A DNA stretch of 5,474 nt from JAXDLW01 sp046262515 (GCA_046262515.1 JBHEMP010000038.1:1-5474); one strand, 5' to 3'. Counted from the stretch's first letter, positions 1 to 5,474 are shown. Numbers and translations are program-made. Notes: a model not told the origin generated them from the letters alone.

Positions 1-1181
1 AGGGCATCGCAGCGGACGGAGGCCTTGGCGCCCTCCATCCCGGGGTAGACCTTGACCAGGCCGCGGTAGCTGGTGCGGCCGCCGCCTTTGCTGATCGACT
101 TGGATACGACGGTCGAAGTGGTATTGGGCGCGGCGTGGACCATCTTGGCGCCGGCGTCCTGGTGCTGGCCGGGACCGGCGAAGGCGATCGAGAGCACATC
201 ACCCTTGGCGCCCTCCCCCATCAGGTAGACGGCGGGGTACTTCATCGTTACCTTCGACCCGAGGTTGCCGTCCACCCACTCCACCGTGGCGTTCTTCTCG
301 GCGATGGCGCGCTTGGTGACCAGGTTGTACACGTTGTTGGACCAGTTCTGGATGGTGGTATAGCGGATCCGCGCGCCCTCCATGGCGATCAGTTCGACCA
401 CCGCGGAGTGCAGTGAGTCCGAGGTGTAGATCGGCGCCGTGCAGCCCTCGATGTAGTGCACGAAGCTCCCGGGCTCAGCGATGATCAGGGTCCGCTCGAA
501 CTGACCCATGTTCTCCGCGTTGATACGGAAGTAGGCCTGCAGCGGGATGTCGACCTTGACGCCCTTTGGCACCACGACGAAGGATCCACCCGACCACACC
601 GCGCTGTTGAGCGCGGCGAACTTGTTGTCATTGGGCGGGATGATGGTGCCGAAATACTTGCGGAAAAGTTCCTCGTGCTCACGCAGGCCGGTGTCGCAGT
701 CGGTGAAAATAACGCCCTGCTTCTCCAGGTCCTCGCGGATGGAGTGGTAGACGACCTCCGACTCGTACTGTGCCGAGACGCCGCCAAGGAACTTCTGCTC
801 GGCCTCGGGGATGCCCAGGCGATCGAACGTGTTCTTGATGTCGGCGGGGATGTCGTCCCAACTCTTGCCCTGCTCGTCCTGTGGCTTGAGGTAGTAGAAG
901 ATGTTGTCGAAGTGAATCTCCGACAGGTCGGAGCCCCAGCTCGGCATGGGTCGCGAGTTGAAGTGCCGCAGTGACTTGAGCCGGAACTTGAGCATCCACT
1001 CGGGCTCGCCCTTCATCTCCGAGATCTGGCGCACGCCATCTTCGCTGAGCCCGCGCTCGGCCTTGAAGGCCGCCTTGAGTTCGTCGTGCCAGCCGAATTT
1101 GTAATCTTTTTCCAGGTCTTCCGCCTTGACCGGCGCGGCCAGCACGGCGGCGGCGGCGACCTTGTTGGTTTCGATGGCCAT
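1..1181 (-). CDS. sufB: SufB, Fe-S cluster assembly scaffold subunit (3' end beyond window)
   Basis: Translating the minus strand from ATG at 1181 gives about 393 uninterrupted residues that match SufB, the scaffold subunit of the cytosolic SufBC(D) complex on which new Fe-S clusters are built from cysteine-derived sulfur. Recognisable blocks are KDYKFGWHDE near the N-terminus, PEWMLKFRLKSL (about 60-71), the VSAQYESEVVYH block (about 135-146), GVIFTDCDTGLREH (about 156-169), the YIEGCTAP motif (about 243-250) and the region around AFAGPGQHQDAGAKM. The last visible residues include RCDA; its Cys (residue 391) sits where the essential Cys of E. coli SufB (C405) is expected. SufB is usually about 470 residues, so some 80 lie off the left edge. 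The start is supported by GGGAG at 1190-1194, 8 bases upstream. The ATG shares one base with the sufC stop (TGATG), so the two are probably translationally coupled. Downstream sufD/sufS/sufU are expected but not visible. Confidence 0.97.
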   Translation of the reverse strand, partial: MAIETNKVAAAAVLAAPVKAEDLEKDYKFGWHDELKAAFKAERGLSEDGVRQISEMKGEPEWMLKFRLKSLRHFNSRPMPSWGSDLSEIHFDNIFYYLKPQDEQGKSWDDIPADIKNTFDRLGIPEAEQKFLGGVSAQYESEVVYHSIREDLEKQGVIFTDCDTGLREHEELFRKYFGTIIPPNDNKFAALNSAVWSGGSFVVVPKGVKVDIPLQAYFRINAENMGQFERTLIIAEPGSFVHYIEGCTAPIYTSDSLHSAVVELIAMEGARIRYTTIQNWSNNVYNLVTKRAIAEKNATVEWVDGNLGSKVTMKYPAVYLMGEGAKGDVLSIAFAGPGQHQDAGAKMVHAAPNTTSTVVSKSISKGGGRTSYRGLVKVYPGMEGAKASVRCDA

Positions 1182-2044
1182 CAACTGTTCTCCCTTGCCG
1201 ACTCGGCCTGGTGCTGCTCCGCGAAGGCGCGCTCGCCGGGGCTCAGCTCACGGCCGGAATCCGCTGGTTCGTCCTCCCCGGGAATGTCGCCGATGATCCA
1301 GTCGTAGCCGCGGGCCTCGATCTCCTGTGCTAGCCCGGCGTCACCGGAGCGAATGATCCTGCCGCGGTACATCACGTGCACAAAGTCCGGCTTGATGTAG
1401 TTGAGGATGCGCTGGTAGTGGGTGATGAGCAGGACCCCGAGGTCCGGTCCCCGCAGCGCCTCAACCCCCTCGGCGACGGTGCGCAGGGCGTCGATGTCCA
1501 GGCCAGAGTCGGTCTCGTCGAGGATGGCTATCTTGGGACGCAGAACGCCCATCTGGAGGATCTCGGCGCGCTTCTTCTCGCCGCCGCTGAAGCCATCGTT
1601 GACGTATCGCGTCGCAAAGGAGGGGTCCATCTTCAAGAGCTCCATCTGCTCTCGGACCAGGTTGCGGAACTCGCGAGGAGGCAGCTCATCGCCACGAACC
1701 GCCTTGGTCGCGGTGCGCAGGAAGTTGTGCATGGTCACGCCGGGGATGGCGGTCGGGTACTGGAAGCTCAGGAAGAGGCCCAGCTTGGCGCGCTCGTCCG
1801 GGGCCAGCCCGAGGATGTCCTCGCCACCGAAGAGCACCTCGCCGGCGGTCACCTCGTAGCGGGGATGTCCCATCAGGGTGTAGGCCAGGGTGCTCTTGCC
1901 GGACCCGTTGGGCCCCATGAGGGCGTGCACCTTGCCCTGGCTCACGTCGAGGTCCAGTCCCTTGAGGATTTCCTTTCCCTCGATCTGCGCGTGCAGCCCC
2001 TTGATCTCCAGCACGCCGGTCTTGGCTTCGACAGCTACGGTCAC
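1181..2044 (-). CDS. sufC: SufC, ABC-type ATPase of the Suf Fe-S assembly complex
   Basis: A 287-residue cytosolic ATPase that powers the SufBC(D) scaffold; SufC lacks membrane segments and is not a transporter. All ABC ATPase motifs are present: Walker A GPNGSGKST (44-52), Q-loop SFQYP with Q95, signature FSGGEKKR (152-159), Walker B IAILDETDSGLD with D176/E177, D-loop, and switch His in LLITHY (H209). The SGGEKKR signature and the DETDSGLD sequence are characteristic of SufC rather than of transport ATPases. The start is GTG at 2044. It overlaps the TGA of the upstream Rrf2 gene by four bases (GTGA) and follows GGGAGG at 2050-2055 with 5-base spacing, so coupling is likely. SufC is typically about 250-260 residues. 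This one carries an extra hydrophilic tail of about 30 residues after GYDWIIGDIPG, with no motif I recognise. sufB follows directly. Confidence 0.98.
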   Translation of the reverse strand: MTVAVEAKTGVLEIKGLHAQIEGKEILKGLDLDVSQGKVHALMGPNGSGKSTLAYTLMGHPRYEVTAGEVLFGGEDILGLAPDERAKLGLFLSFQYPTAIPGVTMHNFLRTATKAVRGDELPPREFRNLVREQMELLKMDPSFATRYVNDGFSGGEKKRAEILQMGVLRPKIAILDETDSGLDIDALRTVAEGVEALRGPDLGVLLITHYQRILNYIKPDFVHVMYRGRIIRSGDAGLAQEIEARGYDWIIGDIPGEDEPADSGRELSPGERAFAEQHQAESARENS

Positions 2045-2562
2045 ATCGGCCTCCCATGAGCATCACCGGCGGCGACCGGCAGCATCTCCAACTTGTTCGC
2101 GGCGGTGAACATGCCCACTGGCGCCTGCTCCATCCCGGGCGCGAAGCCTGGATCGAACATCAGGTCGTAGAGCGTGGTCCCGTCGAGGATCGTGTCAACG
2201 CTGACCTTGATCCGCTGCCAGAGGGAACTGCTGTAGCAGGCCGTCTCGCGGGCGCAGGCGCCGTGCGCGTAGTCATCGGCGGTGCAGTCGACCAGCGAAA
2301 CGGGCCCTTCGAGGACGCGCACCACCTCGCCGACGGTGACGTCCCGGGGCGTACGGGCCAGGCTGTAGCCGCCATGGAGCCCGCGCGTGCCGTTGACCAG
2401 GCCGGCCTTGCGCAGCGGCCCGACAAGCTGCTCCAGGTAGGGAAGCGGCAGTCCCTCGACCCTCGCAACCTCGCTCAGGGACAGCGGCCCCGCCCCGTGG
2501 GCGCGGGCGAGTTCGGTCATCAATCGCAACCCGTAGTGGCCCCGGCTGGATACCTTGAACAA
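2041..2562 (-). CDS. Rrf2-family Fe-S-sensing transcriptional regulator of the suf operon
   Basis: A 173-residue protein with the Rrf2/IscR fold. The N-terminal winged helix begins VSSRGHYGLRLMTELA, followed by the recognition-helix region SLSEVARVEGLPLPYLEQLVGPLRKAGLV and the wing with RGLHGGYSLAR (60-70). Then come VTVGEVVRVLEGPVSLVDC and a Cys cluster C93, C103, C109, the usual site for an Fe-S cluster. The family includes IscR, SufR-like and RirA-like repressors that lose cluster and change DNA binding when Fe-S supply is low. It heads the operon, overlapping sufC by GTGA, so a role as local suf repressor is the natural inference. The start is TTG at 2562, chosen because GGGAG at 2569-2573 is 6 bases upstream and because family members begin only a few residues before the S-S/T-R/K-G motif. 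Compared with IscR, the first Cys spacing is longer (X9 rather than X5), and the position of the IscR ligand His (H107) appears to be Ser. The exact subfamily cannot be fixed from sequence alone, so no symbol is given. Confidence 0.93.
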   Translation of the reverse strand: MFKVSSRGHYGLRLMTELARAHGAGPLSLSEVARVEGLPLPYLEQLVGPLRKAGLVNGTRGLHGGYSLARTPRDVTVGEVVRVLEGPVSLVDCTADDYAHGACARETACYSSSLWQRIKVSVDTILDGTTLYDLMFDPGFAPGMEQAPVGMFTAANKLEMLPVAAGDAHGRPM

Positions 2563-2568
2563 CGGCTT

Positions 2569-2573
2569 CTCCC
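2569..2573 (-). promoter_or_regulatory. Shine-Dalgarno deciding the TTG start of the Rrf2 gene
   Basis: GGGAG on the minus strand, 6 bases before TTG at 2562. It is the only good ribosome binding site near the N-terminus of the conserved Rrf2 reading frame and supports the non-ATG start. Confidence 0.65.
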
Positions 2574-2574
2574 G

Positions 2575-2601
2575 AAAATCCGACCTATCTGGTCATATTT
2601 T
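2575..2601. promoter_or_regulatory. Rrf2/IscR-type operator upstream of the suf operon
   Basis: A 27-bp near-palindrome. The inner arms are GACC (2582-2585) and GGTC (2591-2594) around a 5-base centre; the outer arms are AAAAT (2575-2579) and ATTTT (2597-2601). Nine of eleven arm pairs match, with mismatches only at 2580/2596 and 2581/2595. The 13-bp GAC-N7-GTC core has the same geometry as the published IscR type 1 site. It lies 13 bases upstream of the TTG start of the Rrf2 gene and directly before its Shine-Dalgarno, where bound repressor would block transcription. Binding by this particular regulator is inferred. Confidence 0.7.
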
Positions 2602-2602
2602 A
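2597..2602 (-). promoter_or_regulatory. Candidate -10 element for the suf operon
   Basis: On the minus strand this reads TAAAAT, one mismatch from the TATAAT consensus, and overlaps the outer arm of the operator. It would put transcription start near 2590, inside the palindrome and about 28 bases before the TTG start. No convincing -35 hexamer is seen 16-18 bases upstream (that stretch is GC-rich), so this is a weak call based on position and on the only AT-rich patch in the region. Confidence 0.35.
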
Positions 2603-2686
2603 CGCCCCGGTGCCGTGGGGGTAGCCGCGATCGGTGGATCCCGGCTTGTAACGGATCGGTGATGAAGGCCGGCAACAGTGCCCCGG

Positions 2687-2706
2687 CTGTGAAATCTCCA
2701 TCACAG
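2687..2706. repeat. Perfect 6-bp inverted repeat, possible operator of the unknown gene
   Basis: CTGTGA (2687-2692) and TCACAG (2701-2706) form a perfect dyad around an 8-base spacer, 65 bases upstream of the start at 2771. The arms look like CRP/FNR-family half-sites (TGTGA/TCACA), but those have a 6-base spacer, so this is not a standard CRP site. It could bind another dimeric regulator or form a short hairpin if transcribed. A chance occurrence is possible. Confidence 0.35.
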
Positions 2707-2755
2707 TGCGTCCAAAACGCCCCACGTCATGCCCGTCCGGCTCTAGATTGGCGGC

Positions 2756-2761
2756 AGGAGG
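2756..2761 (+). promoter_or_regulatory. Shine-Dalgarno of the gene at 2771
   Basis: AGGAGG, a full-strength match to the anti-Shine-Dalgarno, 9 bases before ATG 2771 and 12 before ATG 2774. It gives strong independent support that the plus-strand gene is real and selects these starts over the further ATG at 2780. Confidence 0.8.
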
Positions 2762-2770
2762 CGACCAAAA

Positions 2771-3703
2771 ATGATGACGATGAACAAGCGCAGGAACCAC
2801 GAGACCCCGGTGACGATCAGCACGGAAGTCCTGGAGCTGAGCGACGGCCTCAGCTTCCTGGATGTGCTCTCCACCGCATGCGCGCGGAACGCCCGCTACA
2901 CCCTGAGCCTGGAGAGCGCGGGAACCTCATATACCGTGCTCGTCGACCGTGGTGGCCCGTTCAATGCCACCGGAGGCGGCGCTACCGGGGGTACCGCACT
3001 GGTCCGCGCCGCTCAGCTGCGCTCGGGTCGCTGCACGGTCCTTGAGGGCTGGCCCGTGGACCAGCCGCAGTACCAGCCTGGACTGGACAATGCCCTCAGC
3101 GCGCTCCTCAATGGTGTCGTCGAGCCTGCCTCCCTGCCGCGTCCCCGGGGGGTTGAGTCGCTGCGAAACGCGGAGTTCGTGGCCGGGCCGAGTTCCGAGG
3201 CCAACAGCCCGGAGACTTACGTTCGCCCTGCAGAGACCGTTACCGACCAGGAGCGCCTGCTGGCGTCACTGCCACCGGCCGCGGCCCCGCGCTACGTACC
3301 TGTGCCCTCACCCGCACCTGCATCTGCGCCCACCGCCCCGCGGGTGGCAAACGCCGTCCCGACCGCGTCGGCCCCCGCCGTACCCCAGGCGGCCGAACCG
3401 ACGGCGGGAAAGGCTCGCCGCCTGGCCACGCGCGCCCTGCTGTGGATGGTCGAGGTTGAGGATGGGGCCGCGGACTACAGCCTTCGGCAGGCGGCAACCC
3501 TCGCTCGGCGCGGGCTGGTCGACGGCATCGGCGACATGGTGCACCCGCTGAGGCAGGGCCTGGGCAACCGCATTGACCGGGTCCGCACGGACTGGCATAA
3601 GAGTGGCGAGGTCGCGGCCAGCAGGACGCGCAAGGCCGCCGCCTCAAGGCGGGTCACCGTCCCGGGTGACTTCGACCCCGGCGGAGAATTTCGCCTGCGC
3701 TAG
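2771..3703 (+). CDS. Uncharacterised protein with DUF4388/PATAN-like N-terminal domain, Pro/Ala linker and basic C-terminus
   Basis: A 310-residue protein that I do not recognise as a named family. Residues about 22-115 follow the pattern of DUF4388/PATAN domains: a short helix (LSFLDVLSTA), a strand pair (YTLSLES..TSYTVLVDRGGPFNATGGG), then GGTALVRAAQLRSGRCTVLEGWP and a final helix. In known proteins this domain is found in bacterial signalling and gliding/polarity proteins, often beside response-regulator or other domains; here it stands without a recognisable partner. Residues about 165-212 are a low-complexity Pro/Ala/Val linker, probably disordered. Residues about 213-300 are rich in Arg/Lys with amphipathic stretches (KARRLATRALLWMVEVE; LRQAATLARRGLVDGIGDMV), suggesting a helical region that binds a partner, nucleic acid or membrane surface. 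There is no signal peptide or transmembrane helix. The strong AGGAGG supports ATG 2771, or 2774 as an alternative. The gene is divergent from the suf operon and convergent with nadA, with no evident operon partner. Domain assignment is by pattern only. Confidence 0.82.
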   Translation: MMTMNKRRNHETPVTISTEVLELSDGLSFLDVLSTACARNARYTLSLESAGTSYTVLVDRGGPFNATGGGATGGTALVRAAQLRSGRCTVLEGWPVDQPQYQPGLDNALSALLNGVVEPASLPRPRGVESLRNAEFVAGPSSEANSPETYVRPAETVTDQERLLASLPPAAAPRYVPVPSPAPASAPTAPRVANAVPTASAPAVPQAAEPTAGKARRLATRALLWMVEVEDGAADYSLRQAATLARRGLVDGIGDMVHPLRQGLGNRIDRVRTDWHKSGEVAASRTRKAAASRRVTVPGDFDPGGEFRLR

Positions 3704-3711
3704 CCGGGTCC

Positions 3712-3727
3712 GCCGCCTACCTGCGGC
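3712..3727. terminator. Weak hairpin between convergent genes
   Basis: GCCGC (3712-3716) and GCGGC (3723-3727) can pair around a 6-base loop in the 26-bp gap between the stop at 3701-3703 and the nadA stop at 3730-3732. The stem is short and has no T-run on either side, so it is not a classical intrinsic terminator. Its location between converging genes is the main reason to list it. Confidence 0.2.
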
Positions 3728-3729
3728 CG

Positions 3730-4707
3730 CTAAGAGATCGCGATCATGCGCTCGACGGCGAGCCGGGCGCGGTCGGCGATGTCGCCTGGGACCGTCACCT
3801 CGTGGACGTCGTCGCGCAGAGCCGCGTGCAGGTTCTCCAGGGTGATCATCTTCATGTAGCTGCAGATCGCCCCCCGGCTGGCCGGGAAGAAGTCCTTGCC
3901 CGGGACCTCGCGGTGCAACCGGTGGAGGATCCCGTTCTCCGTCGCCACGATGAATTGTTTGGCGGCGGAGTCTCGCGCCCGCTGGATGATGCCTTCGGTG
4001 CTCAGCACGCGCACCTTGCCGGTGCCGCCATAGCGGTAGAGGGTGCTGGTGGTACAGCCGCATTCGGGATGGACCAGCAACTCCGCCCCGGGGTGGTTCT
4101 TTTCCGCCTCGGCGATGTCCTCGGGCTCGATGCCGGCATGGACGTGGCACTCGCCCATCCAGACGTGCATCCTGCGCCCGGTGACCCTCTCCAGGTGGGC
4201 GCCCAGGAACATGTCCGGGCAGAACAGGATCTCCTGGTCCTCGGGGATGGACCTGATCACCTTCTCCGCGTTCCCACTGGTGCAGCAGAAGTCGGATTCC
4301 GCCTTCACCTCGGCCGTGCAGTTGACGTAGCTCACGACGACGGCACCCGGGTGTTCGGCCTTCCAGGCGCGGAGCTGGTCACCGGTGATGGTGTCACTGA
4401 GGCTGCAACCGGCTTCCAGGTCGGGGATCAGCACCCGCTTCTGAGGCGACAGGATCTTGGCTGTCTCAGCCATGAAATGCACGCCGCAGAAGACGATTGT
4501 CGAGGCGTCGGTCCGTGCGGCCTGCTGAGACAGTCCCAGCGAGTCGCCGACAAAGTCGGCGACGTCCTGGACCTCGGCGACCTGGTAGTTATGGGCCAGG
4601 ATGACGGCGTTCCTGGCGCGCGCCATGTCTCGAATCTCCGCGGAGAGCCGGGTGATGCCCTCGGTCGAAAGCGAGAGCATCGGGAGAGCTTGAAGGGCCA
4701 TGGTCAC
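3730..4707 (-). CDS. nadA: Quinolinate synthase NadA ([4Fe-4S] enzyme of NAD biosynthesis)
   Basis: A 325-residue protein catalysing condensation of iminoaspartate with dihydroxyacetone phosphate to quinolinate, the pyridine-ring-forming step of de novo NAD synthesis in the cytosol. The three homologous NadA domains are visible: AHNYQ (38-42), GDSLGLS (54-60), FCGVHFMAETAKIL (73-86), LEAGCSLSD (97-105), VSYVNCTAEVKAESD (125-139), FLGAHLERVTGR (167-178), HPECGC (213-218), ATENGILHRL (255-264) and AICSYMKMITLENL (280-293). By position the three cluster ligands are C74, C216 and C282; all are present and the length is normal. GTG at 4707 overlaps the upstream Nudix stop (GTGA). AAGGA at 4712-4716 lies 4 bases from that GTG and 10 from an ATG at 4701, so the in-frame ATG (two residues shorter) is equally plausible. 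No nadB or nadC is visible, so the source of iminoaspartate must be encoded elsewhere. Confidence 0.97.
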   Translation of the reverse strand: MTMALQALPMLSLSTEGITRLSAEIRDMARARNAVILAHNYQVAEVQDVADFVGDSLGLSQQAARTDASTIVFCGVHFMAETAKILSPQKRVLIPDLEAGCSLSDTITGDQLRAWKAEHPGAVVVSYVNCTAEVKAESDFCCTSGNAEKVIRSIPEDQEILFCPDMFLGAHLERVTGRRMHVWMGECHVHAGIEPEDIAEAEKNHPGAELLVHPECGCTTSTLYRYGGTGKVRVLSTEGIIQRARDSAAKQFIVATENGILHRLHREVPGKDFFPASRGAICSYMKMITLENLHAALRDDVHEVTVPGDIADRARLAVERMIAIS

Positions 4708-5474
4708 CCCATCCTTGGGCGGATGATGCCCCGTTCCAGCCAGAAGGCGTGGCCGCGGCGATAGAGGTCGGCGGGGCGCCCGCCCGGGCCACCCTTCAAC
4801 CTTGGAGCCTCCTGGCCCAGGGCGACGACGAACCCATCGTTGTCGAGGACCTTCTTGCGGAAGTTGGAATGATCCAGCTGGACTCCCCAGACCGCCTCGT
4901 AGACGCGGCGCAGGTCCGCGAAGGTGAACGGCTCATCAACAAAAGCCAGGGCACAGCTGGTGTATTCCAGCTTCGCGCGCACGCGCTCAACGCCGTCCCT
5001 GAGGATCTCATCGTGGTCAAAGGCCAGCGTCGGGCCGTCGTCGCCGGCGAGGTCCTCGATGGGCCAGAAGCGGGCGTCGGCGGCGTCGTCGCCGGCTTTG
5101 ACCGAGGGCTGGTCAGCCAGCAGGCCAAGGTGGGCCACGGAGACGGTGCGCCCGCGCGGGTCGCGGCCGGGCTTGCCGTAGGTTCGCAGCTGCTCGAGGT
5201 GAATGCCATCCGGGAGCTGGTCCAACCCTGTCTCCTCAGCGAGCTCACGGGTTGCCGCGGCCTCGATGTCCTCGCCAGGGTCAACGAACCCGCCGGGAAG
5301 CGCCCAGTCTCCGCCGAAGGGGTCGCTCCGGCGGCGCACCAGCAGGACGCTCAGGCGCCCCTGTCGCACCGTCAGGAGGACAATGTCCACGGTCAGGGCG
5401 AAGTGCGTCCGGAGCTCGACCGTCGTGCCTGGCGCGAGAGGTTTGGGTGCCACTGACCATAACCCTAGGGCCAC
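4704..5474 (-). CDS. NrtR-type protein: Nudix domain plus C-terminal winged helix, likely regulator of nadA
   Basis: Up to 256 residues (numbered from 5474). The N-terminal Nudix fold (about 27-150) contains the strand ALTVDIVLLTV, WALPGGF and a complete Nudix box, G62-x5-E68-x7-R76-E77-L-x-E80-E81-x-G83-L84, so metal-binding catalytic residues are intact. The C-terminal part (about 182-245) resembles the NrtR DNA-binding winged helix: FTFADLRRVYEAVWG, LDHSNFRKKVLDNDGFV, then GGRPADLYRR. NrtR proteins sense ADP-ribose or related NAD-linked ligands and repress NAD biosynthesis genes. This gene overlaps nadA by four bases, which fits that role. An active ADP-ribose or other nucleoside-diphosphate hydrolase is the alternative or additional function. 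The open frame reaches the right edge as GTG at 5472-5474. However, an in-frame GTG at 5453 preceded by AGGG (5463-5466, 9-base gap) is a credible true start giving 249 residues. A start beyond the edge cannot be excluded. Confidence 0.88.
   Translation of the reverse strand: MALGLWSVAPKPLAPGTTVELRTHFALTVDIVLLTVRQGRLSVLLVRRRSDPFGGDWALPGGFVDPGEDIEAAATRELAEETGLDQLPDGIHLEQLRTYGKPGRDPRGRTVSVAHLGLLADQPSVKAGDDAADARFWPIEDLAGDDGPTLAFDHDEILRDGVERVRAKLEYTSCALAFVDEPFTFADLRRVYEAVWGVQLDHSNFRKKVLDNDGFVVALGQEAPRLKGGPGGRPADLYRRGHAFWLERGIIRPRMG

Noticed and set aside
1376..2059. 227-codon open frame on the plus strand opposite sufC
   Set aside because: It is the antisense shadow of sufC, with low-information Val/Gly/Leu/Asp/Glu composition and no motif.
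2629..2661. Direct repeat of GATCGGTG at 2629-2636 and 2654-2661
   Set aside because: Only 8 bases are shared and there is no further copy; it is compatible with chance in GC-rich DNA.
2688..2705. CRP/FNR binding site
   Set aside because: The half-sites fit but the spacer is 8 bases, not the required 6, so it is reported only as an unexplained dyad.
2744..2749. TAGATT as -10 element of the gene at 2771
   Set aside because: No -35-like hexamer is found at 16-18 bases upstream, and it would place transcription start inside the Shine-Dalgarno. Too weak to list as a promoter.
2056..3045. 329-codon open frame on the plus strand across the Rrf2 gene, the intergenic region and the start of the unknown gene
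   Set aside because: It is antisense to the Rrf2 gene, crosses the operator region, overlaps the better supported gene at 2771 out of frame, and lacks recognisable domains.
3240..3647. Minus-strand open frames within the unknown gene at 2771-3703
   Set aside because: They are Arg/Pro/Gly/Cys-rich translations typical of wrong frames. The plus-strand frame has a strong Shine-Dalgarno and a domain-like N-terminus.
3723..3730. GCGGCCGC palindrome at the nadA stop codon
   Set aside because: An 8-bp GC palindrome is expected often at this base composition, and nothing about its position suggests function beyond the weak hairpin already listed.
3802..4764. 320-codon open frame on the plus strand opposite nadA
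   Set aside because: It lies entirely antisense to a clear nadA and the end of the Nudix gene. Its composition (Val, Gly, Asp, Leu and His rich) is typical of a shadow frame in GC-rich DNA, and no family motif is visible.

Overview
The window is GC-rich (roughly two-thirds G+C by eye), densely coding bacterial chromosome, with six protein-coding genes and no RNA genes, mobile elements or CRISPR. Start codons are often non-ATG (TTG and GTG) and three of the gene junctions are translationally coupled overlaps. The order Rrf2-type regulator, sufC, sufB, with no sufD in between, differs from the usual actinobacterial order (regulator, B, D, C, S, U). With the high GC this suggests a Chloroflexota/Dormibacterota-like or other deep-branching Terrabacteria lineage. 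That placement is inference and is not tested here.

Left region (1-2562, minus strand): an iron-sulfur cluster assembly operon read right to left. An Rrf2-family Fe-S-sensing repressor (TTG start) overlaps sufC by 4 bases, and sufC overlaps the start of sufB by one base. sufB runs off the left edge with about 393 codons visible. Just upstream of the regulator's Shine-Dalgarno is a 27-bp near-palindrome with the half-site geometry of IscR-type operators. It probably makes the operon self-repressing in response to Fe-S status.

Centre (2563-2770): a 208-bp divergent intergenic region holding that operator and a second, unexplained perfect inverted repeat. It is followed by a plus-strand gene (2771-3703) for a protein of unknown function, with an apparent DUF4388/PATAN-like N-terminal domain, a Pro/Ala linker and a basic C-terminus.

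Right region (3730-5474, minus strand): nadA (quinolinate synthase, a [4Fe-4S] enzyme of NAD biosynthesis), convergent with the unknown gene. It is coupled by a 4-base overlap to an upstream Nudix plus winged-helix protein of the NrtR type, a family known to control NAD metabolism. This pair looks like a self-contained NAD synthesis and control unit. Its NrtR-like member keeps a complete Nudix catalytic box, so it may also be an active hydrolase. The region as a whole places an Fe-S assembly operon beside an Fe-S-dependent NAD enzyme.

Most of this is ordinary housekeeping. The least explained items are the unknown plus-strand gene with its upstream dyad, and the regulatory properties of the two regulators.
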